Positions 41,799-51,099 are shown, counted from the stretch's first letter. The stretch: 64,000 bases of DNA from Parabacteroides faecis (GCF_014647375.1 NZ_BMPB01000008.1:124001-188000), one strand, 5' to 3'. Numbers and translations are program-made. Notes: generated by a model from the letters alone, not told the origin.

Positions 41799-42572
41799 AT
41801 GCAATTAAATCTGAGAAACCCGTTAGTCTTCTTCGACCTGGAGACTACGGGTATAAATATTGTTAAAGACCGTATCGTTGAAATCTCTTTTGTAAAGGTT
41901 CACCCTAACGGCAAAGAAGAGTGTAAGACGAGACGTATCAACCCGGAAATGCCCATTCCACCGGAATCGACGGCGATCCACGGTATTACGGATGAAGACG
42001 TAAAAGACTGCCCCACTTTTAAAGAGATAGCCAAATCGCTGGCAGCACAGATCGAAGGCTGTGATTTGGCCGGATATAATTCCAACCGCTTCGATATTCC
42101 TTTACTGGTTGAAGAATTCCTTCGTGCCGGAGTGGATATCGATCTGAACAAGCGCAAGTTTGTCGATGTACAGACTATTTTCCATAAGATGGAACAGCGC
42201 ACACTTTCTGCTGCCTATAAGTTTTATTGCGATAAGAGCCTGGAGAATGCCCATACCGCAGAAGCTGATACAATGGCGACTTATGAGATATTAAAAGCAC
42301 AACTTGATCGTTATCCGGATGATTTGCAGAATGATATAGAATTTCTTTCCAAATATTCCAGCTTCACCAATAATGTGGATTTTGCAGGCCGTATGGTTTA
42401 CAATGAAGATGGTAAGGAAACCATCAATTTCGGTAAATACAAAGGAAAACTGGTAGAAGAAGTGTTGAAGAACGACCCGGGATATTATTCCTGGATCATG
42501 AATGGCGATTTCCCGTTGAATACGAAGAAAGTGCTTACCGAAATCAAATTGAGAGGTTTTAATTCGAAATAA
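41799..42572 (+). CDS. DnaQ-type 3'-5' exonuclease
   Basis: A 257-residue DEDDh exonuclease. ExoI motif PLVFFDLETTGINI (about 9-22), ExoII AGYNSNRFDIPLLVEEF (about 90-106), ExoIII ENAHTAEADTMATYEIL with the catalytic His and Asp (about 148-164). The last 60 residues (INFGKYKGKLVEEVLKNDPGYYSWIMNGDFP) match the exodeoxyribonuclease X-like C-terminal module. Proofreading with the clamp encoded 10 bp upstream is a natural role, but whether it is the true epsilon subunit is not shown. Confidence 0.92.
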   Translation: MQLNLRNPLVFFDLETTGINIVKDRIVEISFVKVHPNGKEECKTRRINPEMPIPPESTAIHGITDEDVKDCPTFKEIAKSLAAQIEGCDLAGYNSNRFDIPLLVEEFLRAGVDIDLNKRKFVDVQTIFHKMEQRTLSAAYKFYCDKSLENAHTAEADTMATYEILKAQLDRYPDDLQNDIEFLSKYSSFTNNVDFAGRMVYNEDGKETINFGKYKGKLVEEVLKNDPGYYSWIMNGDFPLNTKKVLTEIKLRGFNSK

Positions 42573-42577
42573 CAGCA

Positions 42578-43729
42578 ATGAATAACTTTGAGTTTGCCAA
42601 TCCTGTAAAAGTAGTGTTCGGGAAAGGCACAATTGCACGTTTATCCGCTTTGATCCCTACCGGAAGCAAGGTGCTGATGGTTTATGGAGGCGGCAGTATT
42701 AAGAAAAACGGTATCTATGACCAGGTAACAAATGCGCTGAAGGGTTTTGAAGTAACCGAATTTCCTGGTATCGAAGCCAATCCGCATTATGAAACCTGCA
42801 TGAAAGTAGTGGAGATCGTTAAAGAAAAAAATATTGATTTCCTGCTGGCAGTAGGAGGTGGCTCCGTTATCGATGCTACCAAGTTTATTGCAGCGGCTTA
42901 TTATTATGAAGGCGAACCTTGGGATATTCTCTCCAAAGGAGGTGTTATTAAAAAGGCATTACCTTTAGGCGTTGTACTGACGTTATCGGCAACCGGCTCT
43001 GAAATGAACGAACGTTCTGTTATTTCACGTGTGGAAACCCGTGAGAAATTAAATTTCGCGAGTCCTATGGTATTCCCTCAGTTTGCCGTACTCGATCCGG
43101 AAGTGACTTATTCACTACCGGCAAGACAGGTTGCTAACGGTGTTGTGGATTCTTTCATCCATGTCGTGGAGCAATATCTGACTTATCCGGTCAATGCCAA
43201 AGTACAGGATGCTTTTTCCGAAGGTCTGATGAAGGTGATCTATGAAGAAGGCATAAAAGTTTTGGATCATCCGCATGATTACGATATCCGTGCCAACCTG
43301 ATGTGGGCAGCGACCAATGCATTGAATGTATGGATCGGCCAGGGTGTTCCGCAGGATTGGTCTTCTCATCGTATGGGATATGCTTTGACAGCTCAGTTCG
43401 GTTTGGACCATGCGCAAACACTGGCTATTCTTCTGCCGGGTGTAATGACTTATATGTTCAAGGAAAAACAGGTGAAACTGGCCCGTATGGGTGAAGTCGT
43501 TTTCGGCATAATCGAAGGGACGGAAGAAGAACGTGCCCGTAAAACAATTACAGCCTGCGAAGACTTTTTCCGCCGTATGGGGCTGAAAACCCGCTTGAGC
43601 GAATTCGGTATTAAAGAAAGCGATCTGGATGCACTCTCAGCCCCGGTGGATAAACAAGGCTGGCATTTGGGTGAACATCATAATATTGACAGTAAGGTAA
43701 CACACGACATTCTGATGTTGCGTTTATAA
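42578..43729 (+). CDS. Iron-containing alcohol dehydrogenase, YqhD/butanol dehydrogenase type
   Basis: A 383-residue NADPH-dependent oxidoreductase. The cofactor loop LMVYGGGSIKKNG (about 30-42) and LLAVGGGSVIDATKFIA (about 89-105) bind NADP and phosphate. The metal site residues lie in NGVVDSFIHVVEQY and HRMGYALTAQFGLDHAQTLAILLPG (Asp, His, His, His). Members reduce aldehydes made by lipid or sugar breakdown to alcohols. It sits 5 bp after the exonuclease and 8 bp before coaBC, an odd position in an otherwise housekeeping operon. Confidence 0.93.
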   Translation: MNNFEFANPVKVVFGKGTIARLSALIPTGSKVLMVYGGGSIKKNGIYDQVTNALKGFEVTEFPGIEANPHYETCMKVVEIVKEKNIDFLLAVGGGSVIDATKFIAAAYYYEGEPWDILSKGGVIKKALPLGVVLTLSATGSEMNERSVISRVETREKLNFASPMVFPQFAVLDPEVTYSLPARQVANGVVDSFIHVVEQYLTYPVNAKVQDAFSEGLMKVIYEEGIKVLDHPHDYDIRANLMWAATNALNVWIGQGVPQDWSSHRMGYALTAQFGLDHAQTLAILLPGVMTYMFKEKQVKLARMGEVVFGIIEGTEEERARKTITACEDFFRRMGLKTRLSEFGIKESDLDALSAPVDKQGWHLGEHHNIDSKVTHDILMLRL

Positions 43730-43737
43730 GGAGAAAG

Positions 43738-44940
43738 ATGCTGAAAGGTAAACATATCATACTAGGAATAACAGGAAGTATAGCGGCTTATAAGGCAGCC
43801 TATATTATCCGTGCATTAGTCAAAAAAGGAGCTGAAGTGCAGGTTGTGATAACCCCGGCGGGAAAAGAGTTTATTACACCCATAACCCTCTCTGCATTAA
43901 GCAGTAATCCTGTTATCAGTGAGTTTTTCTCTAACCGTGACGGTTCCTGGCACAGCCATGTCGATCTGGGTTTGTGGGCTGATGCGATGCTGATCGCTCC
44001 GGCAACGGCTTCGACGATCGGCAAGATGGCGAACGGAATAGCCGATAATATGTTGGTGACCACCTATCTGTCATGTAAGGCACCCGTTTTCATCGCACCG
44101 GCAATGGACCTGGATATGTTCGCCCACCCTTCGACACAGCAGAACCTGGACCGTCTCCGTTCATTCGGAAACCATATCATTGAACCTGCTGAAGGCGAAC
44201 TGGCAAGCCATCTAGTAGGTAAAGGCAGGATGGAAGAACCGGATAAGATCATTGCCGTTCTGGAAGAGTTTTTTGTTTCCCAAACTGCCCTTGAAAAAAA
44301 AAAGATTGTAATAACAGCCGGTCCGACGTACGAAAAGATTGATCCCGTACGTTTTATAGGTAACTATTCTTCCGGGAAGATGGGATTTGCACTGGCGGAG
44401 GCTTGTGCACAGCAAGGAGCGGAGGTAACATTGATAGCCGGTCCGGTATCGTTGACGACTGTGCATCCGAACATACATCGGGTGGATGTGGAGTCAGCCG
44501 AAGAAATGTATCAGGCAGCTATAGCAGCTTTTCCGGATGTGGATGCCGGTATTTTATGTGCGGCAGTAGCCGATTACCGTCCGGAGGTACAGGCGGATGA
44601 AAAGATCAAACGCGAAAGTAAAGAAGAGATGACGTTGCATCTGGTCCCGAATAAGGATATTGCAGCTTCTTTGGGAGCAATCAAGCGGGAAGGGCAGGTA
44701 TTGGTCGGTTTTGCTTTGGAAACGAACAATGAAGCCACAAATGCCGAAAGCAAGTTGAAGCGAAAAAATCTCGATTTCATCGTGTTGAATTCACTTCGTG
44801 ATGCTGGTGCCGGTTTCCGTTGCGATACCAATAAGATATCCATTATCGACCGTCAGGGAGAATTGACCAGTTATCCGTTGAAATCAAAACAAGGGGTAGC
44901 TGCTGATATCGTAAACAAGTTGGCAACATTATTGAAATGA
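43738..44940 (+). CDS. coaBC: Bifunctional CoaBC, phosphopantothenoylcysteine synthetase/decarboxylase
   Basis: Coenzyme A enzyme of 400 residues with two domains. CoaC (about 1-185): GITGSIAAYKAAYIIR flavin loop, catalytic His in GSWHSHVDLGLWADAML, and PAMDLDM. CoaB (about 190-400): ITAGPTYEKIDPVRFIGNYSSGKMGFALAEA, AAVADYRPEVQADEKIK, KDIAASLGAIK, VGFALETN. Its TGA overlaps the ATG of the next gene (ATGA). Intact. Confidence 0.96.
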   Translation: MLKGKHIILGITGSIAAYKAAYIIRALVKKGAEVQVVITPAGKEFITPITLSALSSNPVISEFFSNRDGSWHSHVDLGLWADAMLIAPATASTIGKMANGIADNMLVTTYLSCKAPVFIAPAMDLDMFAHPSTQQNLDRLRSFGNHIIEPAEGELASHLVGKGRMEEPDKIIAVLEEFFVSQTALEKKKIVITAGPTYEKIDPVRFIGNYSSGKMGFALAEACAQQGAEVTLIAGPVSLTTVHPNIHRVDVESAEEMYQAAIAAFPDVDAGILCAAVADYRPEVQADEKIKRESKEEMTLHLVPNKDIAASLGAIKREGQVLVGFALETNNEATNAESKLKRKNLDFIVLNSLRDAGAGFRCDTNKISIIDRQGELTSYPLKSKQGVAADIVNKLATLLK

Positions 44941-45854
44941 AAATGATTAAAAGACTGTTATTCCTGTTCCTGTTGGGAACGATTCCTTTTATCGGTAAAG
45001 CGCAAGATAAAGCAAATGAGTTTAATGCCCAGGTCAAAATCAATAGTGATAAGATTCAGGGTACTAACAAGCAGGTATTTATTACATTGCAGAATGCTTT
45101 GATCGAGTTTATCAATAACCGGAAATGGACGGATGCGACCTTCGGTATCAACGAACGGATTGACTGTACTTTTAATATCATTATCAATGAAATGCCTTCT
45201 GATAACAGCTTCAAGGCGGAATTACAGGTTCAGGCAAGTCGCCCGGTCTACAATTCAAGTTATATAACTACGTTGCTGAACTTCCGTGACACCCAGCTCG
45301 ATTTTGATTATACAGAGTTCGAACCGCTGGAATATACGGAGAATTCTCTGAGCAATAATCTTACAGCTACGGTCATATTTTATCTGTACACCATTTTAGG
45401 ACTTGATTTCGATAGTTTTTCACCTAAAGGAGGAAGCGCTTTCTACCAGCAGGCACAGCAAGTCGTTACACTGGCCCAGGCACAGATGTCATGGAATGGC
45501 TGGAAAGCTTTCGACAGTGACCGTAACCGCCATGCAATAGCGACCGCGCTGACTGAAAATGCATCGGAAGGATACCGCGATATGTGGTATAACTACCATC
45601 GCAAAGGCCTCGATGAAATGGCTGCAAATGTAGATCGTGGACGTACTACGATCCTTTCTTTATTGCCTGTCCTGGAGGAATTGAAGAAAACCCGGCCAAC
45701 TTCTGTTTTATTGCAAATGTTTGCCGATTCCAAACTGGATGAAGTAGTTGCCATTTATTCCAAGGCAACCACGACTGAAAAGCAGGAAGGATATAAAATG
45801 TTGTCCAATCTGTATCCGGCAATGACTACACGTCTGGAGCCACTCAAAAAGTAA
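44937..45854 (+). CDS. DUF4835 protein, PorD-like
   Basis: A 305-residue exported protein: signal peptide MKMIKRLLFLFLLGTIPFIGKA cleaved before QDKANEF. Motifs of the DUF4835 family: FNAQVKINSDKIQGTNKQVF, LQNALIEFINNRKWTDATF, LQVQASRPVYNSSYITTLLNFRD, TVIFYLYTILGLDFDSFSPKGG. The coaBC-DUF4835-recN order is conserved in Bacteroidetes. I recall the family being called PorD in type IX secretion annotation; that link is not provable here. A second ATG is 6 bp inside; either start fits. Confidence 0.85.
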   Translation: MKMIKRLLFLFLLGTIPFIGKAQDKANEFNAQVKINSDKIQGTNKQVFITLQNALIEFINNRKWTDATFGINERIDCTFNIIINEMPSDNSFKAELQVQASRPVYNSSYITTLLNFRDTQLDFDYTEFEPLEYTENSLSNNLTATVIFYLYTILGLDFDSFSPKGGSAFYQQAQQVVTLAQAQMSWNGWKAFDSDRNRHAIATALTENASEGYRDMWYNYHRKGLDEMAANVDRGRTTILSLLPVLEELKKTRPTSVLLQMFADSKLDEVVAIYSKATTTEKQEGYKMLSNLYPAMTTRLEPLKK

Positions 45855-45863
45855 ATAAGAACT

Positions 45864-47528
45864 ATGCTGAAATCTTTATTTATACAGAATTTTGTCTTAA
45901 TAGACAGCCTGGATATTCAGTTCAATAACGGCTTTTCGGTCATCACCGGTGAAACGGGAGCCGGAAAGTCTATTATTTTAGGGGCCTTATCGTTGGTGCT
46001 CGGGCAACGGGCAGACGGAAAGAGTATTAAGAACGGCTCGGATAAATGTGTGATGGAAGCAACTTTCGATGTATCCAAGTATCAGTTGGAAGAGTTTTTC
46101 CATGTGAACGACCTCGAATATGATCCGGAAATCTGTATCCTTCGCCGGGAATTGTTCGCTTCCGGTAAATCGCGTGCGTTTGTCAACGATTCCCCTGTGC
46201 CTCTTACTGTTATGAAGGAACTCGGTAGTCGCCTGATCGATATCCATTCGCAACATCAGAACTTGTTGTTGGGAGATAACCGTTTCCAGTTGAAGGTGAT
46301 CGATGTAATGGCGGAAAATGAAATACTTCTGATTCTGTACCGGAAAGAATACCGGCGTTATCAGTCTTTGAAACGGGAATTGAAAGAGTTGGAAGAAAAG
46401 GCAGGGCAGAACCGGCAGGAAGAGGATTATATCCGTTTTCAGTTGGAGCAACTGACCGATGCCCGTCTGGTTGCCGGAGAACAGGAAGAACTGGAACAGG
46501 AATTGGAAACCTTGTCCCATGCCGAAGACATCAAAAGTTCCTTATATAAGATAACCGAATTACTGAATGGCGAAGAACAGGGAAGTGTCCGGCTTATCAA
46601 AGAAGCTCTTTCAACGGTCGATTCGTTGGAACGTTACTATCCTAAAGCCAAAGAGATTGCAGAACGTTTGCGCTCTGCTTATATCGACCTGAACGACCTG
46701 GCCTCGGAGACTGATGTTCTGAAAGAAGATGTTGAATTCAACCCGGAGCGCCTGGAATGGGTAAATGAACGTCTGAACACCTTGTATACTTTGGAACAAA
46801 AACACCGGGTTGCCACTGTGGAAGAATTGATCGCGATACAGGATAAATATACTGAACAATTACGCGATATAGATTCTTTTGACGAACAGATCGATGTTCT
46901 GAAAGGACAATTGGATATTTCTTATCAGGAATTACTCCAACAGGCTGCCGTTTTAAGCGAACAGCGTAAGATAGCATCGAATGCAATAGCCAAACAGTTA
47001 GTGGAAATGGTTATTCCATTGGGAATGCCGAATGTTCGTTTTGCTGTGGATTTTGTTGCCAGACCGGAACCGGAAAGCGATGGAATGGACGATATACGTT
47101 TTCTTTTCTCTGCCAATAAGAGTGGAGAACTACAACCTGTTGCTCAAACAGCATCCGGTGGTGAAATTTCCCGCCTTATGTTATGTATAAAAGCTATGAT
47201 TGCCGGATTCACAGCTCTACCAGCTATTATTTTCGATGAAGTAGATACAGGTGTTTCCGGTGATATCGCCGATAAAATGGGGGATATTATGCAGGATCTG
47301 GGATCAAAGATGCAGGTGATCACTATCACTCATTTACCTCAGATTGCCGCCAAAGGAAAAGATCATTTCTTTGTCTATAAGGAAGATACGTCCGAACGTA
47401 CGATAACCCGAATTAAGAAACTCAACAAGGAAGAACGGATCAAGGAAGTTGCCCGTATGTTGAGTGGCGCATCGTTGACCGGAGCTTCTATCGCCAACGC
47501 AAAAGAATTGTTGAAGGTCAAACGTTGA
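45864..47528 (+). CDS. recN: DNA repair protein RecN
   Basis: A 554-residue SMC-like ATPase that gathers DNA ends in double-strand break repair. N-terminal Walker A ITGETGAGKSIILGALSLVLGQR (first 45 residues), DIHSQHQNLLL, two long coiled-coil arms (about 150-230 and 260-370), then the ABC signature TASGGEISRLMLCIKAM, Walker B AIIFDEVDTGVSGDIA, and VITITHLPQIAAKGKDHF. 10 bp after the DUF4835 gene. Complete; the usual length. Confidence 0.96.
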   Translation: MLKSLFIQNFVLIDSLDIQFNNGFSVITGETGAGKSIILGALSLVLGQRADGKSIKNGSDKCVMEATFDVSKYQLEEFFHVNDLEYDPEICILRRELFASGKSRAFVNDSPVPLTVMKELGSRLIDIHSQHQNLLLGDNRFQLKVIDVMAENEILLILYRKEYRRYQSLKRELKELEEKAGQNRQEEDYIRFQLEQLTDARLVAGEQEELEQELETLSHAEDIKSSLYKITELLNGEEQGSVRLIKEALSTVDSLERYYPKAKEIAERLRSAYIDLNDLASETDVLKEDVEFNPERLEWVNERLNTLYTLEQKHRVATVEELIAIQDKYTEQLRDIDSFDEQIDVLKGQLDISYQELLQQAAVLSEQRKIASNAIAKQLVEMVIPLGMPNVRFAVDFVARPEPESDGMDDIRFLFSANKSGELQPVAQTASGGEISRLMLCIKAMIAGFTALPAIIFDEVDTGVSGDIADKMGDIMQDLGSKMQVITITHLPQIAAKGKDHFFVYKEDTSERTITRIKKLNKEERIKEVARMLSGASLTGASIANAKELLKVKR

Positions 47529-47595
47529 TCAGGCCGTTAAACCATTTCTTCTTTGGCTGGTCATAGAAGTAATTACTAACTAAAAACGAAAAGTC

Positions 47596-48366
47596 ATGAA
47601 ACGGATTAGCTTTATATGTTTGTTGATTTTGTTGTGTAGTTTGCCGGGACAAGCTCAGTTTTGGATCAGTTTTGGTTGGAATGAACCCCATTGCCAGAGT
47701 TGCCTCTGGATGGAGCAAGCCATGCGGTTGAATGGAAGACAGGCAGCCGATTATCATAATATCGTACATAAATACGGTCAGAAGATAGAGAAAGAGGCCC
47801 GTAAACATTATCGTTACTGGGACCAGTCTGCAAAGAAGATCTTTAATCTGCGTATGGAGCGCGACCGTAAATTACAGCGTGTCCTTTCTCCTTCGCAGTT
47901 CCGCCTGTATGTTCGCTTTGTTCGTGAACGTCCGCAGCGTATTCATGATTATCAGGGTTGGTATAATAATCCTCATTATCCGAATTACCGTCCGTCCGAT
48001 GTTTGTTGGCGTTATGAAGATCATTACTGGCATAATCAATGGGAATATTCAAACGGACGATGGAATGGACGTTTTGATGATGGCAAATGGTATCGGGGTA
48101 AATACGATCGTCCCGGTCATCATGATAACGGACAGTGGCGCCCGGACAATCATAATCGTCCCAATCCAAATCATAACCAGCATTTCAATAAACCATCGAA
48201 ACCGGGAAATGACCGGTATGACCGGGATAAAAGATCCGATAAGCGGGGAGACAGCTATCGCAGTAATGAAAAACGCAATGACAAGCGTGATAAAGACAAA
48301 AAAGAGAAGGAAAAAGAGAATAAACGACAGGAAAGTAAACGTTCCGAAGTTTATCGCAGAAGCTAA
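47596..48366 (+). CDS. Exported protein with basic low-complexity tail
   Basis: A 256-residue protein with signal peptide MKRISFICLLILLCSLPGQAQ. The first part (about 22-130) is helical and ends RKLQRVLSPSQFRLYVRF, which recalls LTXXQ/Spy-type periplasmic chaperones but is not a firm match; it holds one CxxC (CQSC). From about 135 to the end it is tyrosine/tryptophan/histidine-rich and then Arg/Lys/Asp/Asn-rich, disordered (DNHNRPNPNHNQHFNKPSK, KDKKEKEKENKRQ). Such tails may bind the peptidoglycan, DNA or metal. I recognise no named family. Confidence 0.65.
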   Translation: MKRISFICLLILLCSLPGQAQFWISFGWNEPHCQSCLWMEQAMRLNGRQAADYHNIVHKYGQKIEKEARKHYRYWDQSAKKIFNLRMERDRKLQRVLSPSQFRLYVRFVRERPQRIHDYQGWYNNPHYPNYRPSDVCWRYEDHYWHNQWEYSNGRWNGRFDDGKWYRGKYDRPGHHDNGQWRPDNHNRPNPNHNQHFNKPSKPGNDRYDRDKRSDKRGDSYRSNEKRNDKRDKDKKEKEKENKRQESKRSEVYRRS

Positions 48367-48389
48367 AAACATATTAAGTGAACTTTCCT

Positions 48390-48431
48390 GAACATGAGTT
48401 TGTTCCTATTATAAAGAATAAACTCATGTTC
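48390..48431 (+). promoter_or_regulatory. 12-bp stem-loop covering a start codon
   Basis: GAACATGAGTTT (48390-48401) and AAACTCATGTTC (48420-48431) are perfectly complementary, 18-nt loop. The right arm contains the ATG at 48426 of the DUF1622 gene. No T-run follows, so it looks like a translation lock or a protein site rather than a terminator. Confidence 0.6.
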
Positions 48432-48773
48432 ACACATTTTCTGAATATTCTGGCTACGGTTATCAGCGTGGTAAGTTTACTGATCGTTACTTACGGAGCG
48501 CTGGTTGCTTTTATATCTTTTCTAGGAAATGAACTCAAGCGATTTACCGGCCAATACTCAACAGTCAATATCCGTCGGCTGCGAGCTGAATTAGGAACTT
48601 ATTTGTTATTGGGATTGGAGTTGCTGATAGCTTCCGATATTCTTAAAACCGTCCTGGAACCCAGTTTGGACGAACTGGCTATCCTTGGCGGTATTGTTGT
48701 TTTAAGGACTATCCTTTCTGTTTTCCTGAATAAGGAAATAAAGGAACTGGAAAGTGAAAAGCAGGCTTCATAG
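48426..48773 (+). CDS. DUF1622-family inner-membrane protein
   Basis: A 115-residue membrane protein starting MFTHFLNILATV. An upstream ATG (48378) in the same frame would add 16 polar residues; I prefer 48426 since it begins right at the first hydrophobic segment. Three hydrophobic helices: about 4-30, 60-75 and 84-100. FLGNELKR and RRLRAELGTYLLLGLELLIASDILKTVL are typical of DUF1622. Function unknown. Its ATG lies inside the stem-loop at 48390-48431. Confidence 0.75.
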   Translation: MFTHFLNILATVISVVSLLIVTYGALVAFISFLGNELKRFTGQYSTVNIRRLRAELGTYLLLGLELLIASDILKTVLEPSLDELAILGGIVVLRTILSVFLNKEIKELESEKQAS

Positions 48774-48806
48774 TTTGTTGAAATTAGGATATATCGTTAA
48801 AAATAG

Positions 48807-48814
48807 TACTTTTG
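48807..48814 (+). promoter_or_regulatory. -7 element TACTTTTG before the 141-residue membrane protein
   Basis: Exact TAnnTTTG. It overlaps the first in-frame ATG at 48812, so translation must begin at ATG 48836 instead. Confidence 0.55.
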
Positions 48815-48835
48815 CATTGCAGTAAAAGTAGACGG

Positions 48836-49261
48836 ATGTTCAGAGTCAATAAGCAGATATTATTATTTATAGCAGGTTGCGTATGGATCATAGCCGGAGT
48901 CAATATTCTCCGGATCGGGATTCTCACGTGGATGCATGAAGCCCATTACTCTGTGCTTAAGGTGGGAGAAGCCGTTATTGTGTTCCTCTTGTTCCTCAAT
49001 TTCGTATTCCTACGTTTGTTCAGGAAGCATAGCCGGCGTATCGCTCAAAAAGGAGAAAAGAATTGTCCTTTCTCTTTCTTTGATATTAAAGGTTGGGTTG
49101 TGATGTTTTTTATGATCATTTTAGGAGTAGGAATCCGTCATTCCCGGTTATTACCCGATTCCTTTATTTCTGTTTTTTATACAGGCCTCTCTTCAGCCCT
49201 TATCATCACCGGAATATTATTTCTTATTCAAGGCGTGAAGGAACGGCGAAATAGTAAATAA
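48836..49261 (+). CDS. Four-helix inner-membrane protein, unknown function
   Basis: A 141-residue protein starting MFRVNKQILLFIAGCVWII. Four hydrophobic segments (about 8-28, 38-58, 87-102, 112-130) with a basic loop LRLFRKHSRRIAQKGEKN and the motif FSFFDIKGWVVMFFMIILGVGIRHS. The shape is of a small transporter-like or Bacteroidetes-conserved membrane protein; I recognise no named family. Own promoter at 48807. Confidence 0.65.
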   Translation: MFRVNKQILLFIAGCVWIIAGVNILRIGILTWMHEAHYSVLKVGEAVIVFLLFLNFVFLRLFRKHSRRIAQKGEKNCPFSFFDIKGWVVMFFMIILGVGIRHSRLLPDSFISVFYTGLSSALIITGILFLIQGVKERRNSK

Positions 49262-49395
49262 CCAGCAATTATGGCAAAGATTGAAGTTGGAAGTCTAAGT
49301 AACTACTTTGGTAACAAATAAAAGGGATTGGGGTATTTGAAGAAGAAGTTAGATGAATTTTATACATAAAACTTTTTGATAATCATTATTATATC

Positions 49396-49403
49396 TATTT
49401 TTG
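49396..49403 (+). promoter_or_regulatory. Promoter -7 TATTTTTG with -33 TTTG (49375)
   Basis: TTTG at 49375-49378 and TATTTTTG at 49396-49403, 17 bp apart, 65 bp before the ATG of the TPR/zinc-finger gene. Confidence 0.6.
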
Positions 49404-49468
49404 TATTAGATGCATTAACATCTAAAGAGTTTGCTGGATTTGTTAATTATGGATAAATTCTATTACGT

Positions 49469-50941
49469 ATGAAAAAGTACAGTATATTATTAGTGTTATC
49501 ACTTATTTGTTTGTTTTCAACGGCTCAAAATGACAACGTAAATAAAGTAAAAGCTGTTATTGATAAATACAATAAAGTTACAGGGCTTGATAAATTATCC
49601 AAAAATCCACCAAAGACATTTTTACAAGAATCTAAAATGACTTCTTTTTTTTCCGATCAACCAAATATTTCCTGGATAACAATTATTGGTGATTCTGAGA
49701 ATGAAAGAGCGTATATGGTGCAAGAGTCATCAGATAATAGTAAAATCGAAACGCTATTTAATAAAGATAGGGGATGGATCCTAACTAATGATGGAACAAC
49801 TTTGGAACTTGATGAGAACATGTTATCCTCTATGTCTAAGTTAACCGATTTTCTAAAATCTTCAACCGCTTCAATGACAGATATTTCAAATATGAAATAT
49901 GTCGAAACTATTACTGAAGGTAAAAATACATATAACGTTTTACAGTTGATTTCCCCTGAAAACAGCAAGGTCAATATGTACTTTAATGAAAGAACGGGAC
50001 TTTTGGATTACTCAGTTTCCTTTTTGAATGAAGAACAAAAGAAGGTATTGCATACTGAACAACAGAAACAAACATTTAATAACTATACTCAGTTTGGAGA
50101 TGTAATGTTGCCTGATTTTTATACTGAGAACAACGGCAAAATAGGTCTAATGTTTGAAACAAAAAGAATATCATTGGATTATCCTATTGACAATGTTGAT
50201 TTCTCAGAGAATAAGTTTAAATTAGGTTTGGATGCTTATTCGTATTATTCTAAAGGGTTAAACACAGAAAATGACAGAGAAGCTATCGAATTATTTGATA
50301 AGGCAATAACTATTCGTCCTAATTATATTGATGCTCATTTGGCAAGGATTAAGAATTATCAGAATTTGAATGATTACCAATCCGCCATTAATTTGTGTGA
50401 TAGATTATTAAGAATAGATGACAATAATACAAGTGCGTTGTTTTATAGAGCTTCTTCATATTTAATTTTAGGTAATTATAGTAAGGCAAAGAATGATTGT
50501 AAAACAATTCTTGCATATGAGCCGGAAAATAAGGTGATAAGTGAATTTATGGATAATATCAGTAAAATTGAAAATGAAAATATTGCTATTAAAAATGAAA
50601 TAAAAGAGAATCAAAAAGCAGAAAAGAAAAAAACAGTAATGAACATCATATTAGGTTGTTTGTCGATTGCTAATGACTTTGCAAATTATTATGTATCGAC
50701 AAATACGGAAGGCGGAAGTTTTAATTCTGGAAGTTCTAGCAATATTAAATACACTTCTTCAAGGCAAGTTTGTCCTACTTGTCGGGGAACTGGTAAAAAT
50801 GAAACAAGAGAGAGACCTCCTTTCTACGATTATTCGACAGAAACAAATGATCATCCTGCATGTTCAATATGTGGAGACAAATCTAATCACTGGCATAAAG
50901 ATTGTTCTGGATGCGGAGGATCAGGTTATGTAAATAGATAA
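49469..50941 (+). CDS. Exported TPR protein with DnaJ-type zinc finger
   Basis: A 490-residue protein. Signal peptide MKKYSILLVLSLICLFSTAQ. Residues about 25-250 resemble a LolA-like/outer-membrane-lipoprotein-sorting beta sheet (SKMTSFFSDQPNISW, NVLQLISPENSKVNMYFNERTGLLDYSV, QFGDVMLPDFY). Three TPR-like repeats follow (about 265-365; DREAIELFDKAITIRPNYID, YQSAINLCDRLLRIDDNN, YSKAKNDCKTILAYEPEN). The C-terminal 50 residues hold two CxxCxGxG motifs, CPTCRGTG and CSGCGGSG, flanking CSICGD: DnaJ-type zinc centres, odd in an exported protein. The gene and its surroundings are much more AT-rich than the neighbours, suggesting transfer. Confidence 0.8.
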   Translation: MKKYSILLVLSLICLFSTAQNDNVNKVKAVIDKYNKVTGLDKLSKNPPKTFLQESKMTSFFSDQPNISWITIIGDSENERAYMVQESSDNSKIETLFNKDRGWILTNDGTTLELDENMLSSMSKLTDFLKSSTASMTDISNMKYVETITEGKNTYNVLQLISPENSKVNMYFNERTGLLDYSVSFLNEEQKKVLHTEQQKQTFNNYTQFGDVMLPDFYTENNGKIGLMFETKRISLDYPIDNVDFSENKFKLGLDAYSYYSKGLNTENDREAIELFDKAITIRPNYIDAHLARIKNYQNLNDYQSAINLCDRLLRIDDNNTSALFYRASSYLILGNYSKAKNDCKTILAYEPENKVISEFMDNISKIENENIAIKNEIKENQKAEKKKTVMNIILGCLSIANDFANYYVSTNTEGGSFNSGSSSNIKYTSSRQVCPTCRGTGKNETRERPPFYDYSTETNDHPACSICGDKSNHWHKDCSGCGGSGYVNR

Positions 50942-50962
50942 AAATCCTAAAGTAATAACGAA

Positions 50963-50998
50963 AAGGCCATGTACTTCGCAGTAGGTGGCTTTTTTATT
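50963..50998 (+). terminator. Terminator after the TPR/zinc-finger gene
   Basis: GGCCATGTAC and GTAGGTGGC form an imperfect stem followed by six T. Confidence 0.6.
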
Positions 50999-51091
50999 TA
51001 CATACCCAAACTATAGGGAGAGAGTTCTATAAATAGTAACCTCTTTTTTTGTTTATAGCAATGATGTAAACAAATCCTCTCATTTTATTTT

Positions 51092-51099
51092 TATCTTTG
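51092..51099 (+). promoter_or_regulatory. -7 element TATCTTTG of the rlmB operon
   Basis: Exact TAnnTTTG match, 94 bp before rlmB. Confidence 0.55.

Noticed and set aside
49270-49320. Tiny ORF beginning MAKIEVGSLSNYFGNK
   Set aside because: Only 16 codons, no RBS or conservation visible; may be a remnant, but cannot be supported.
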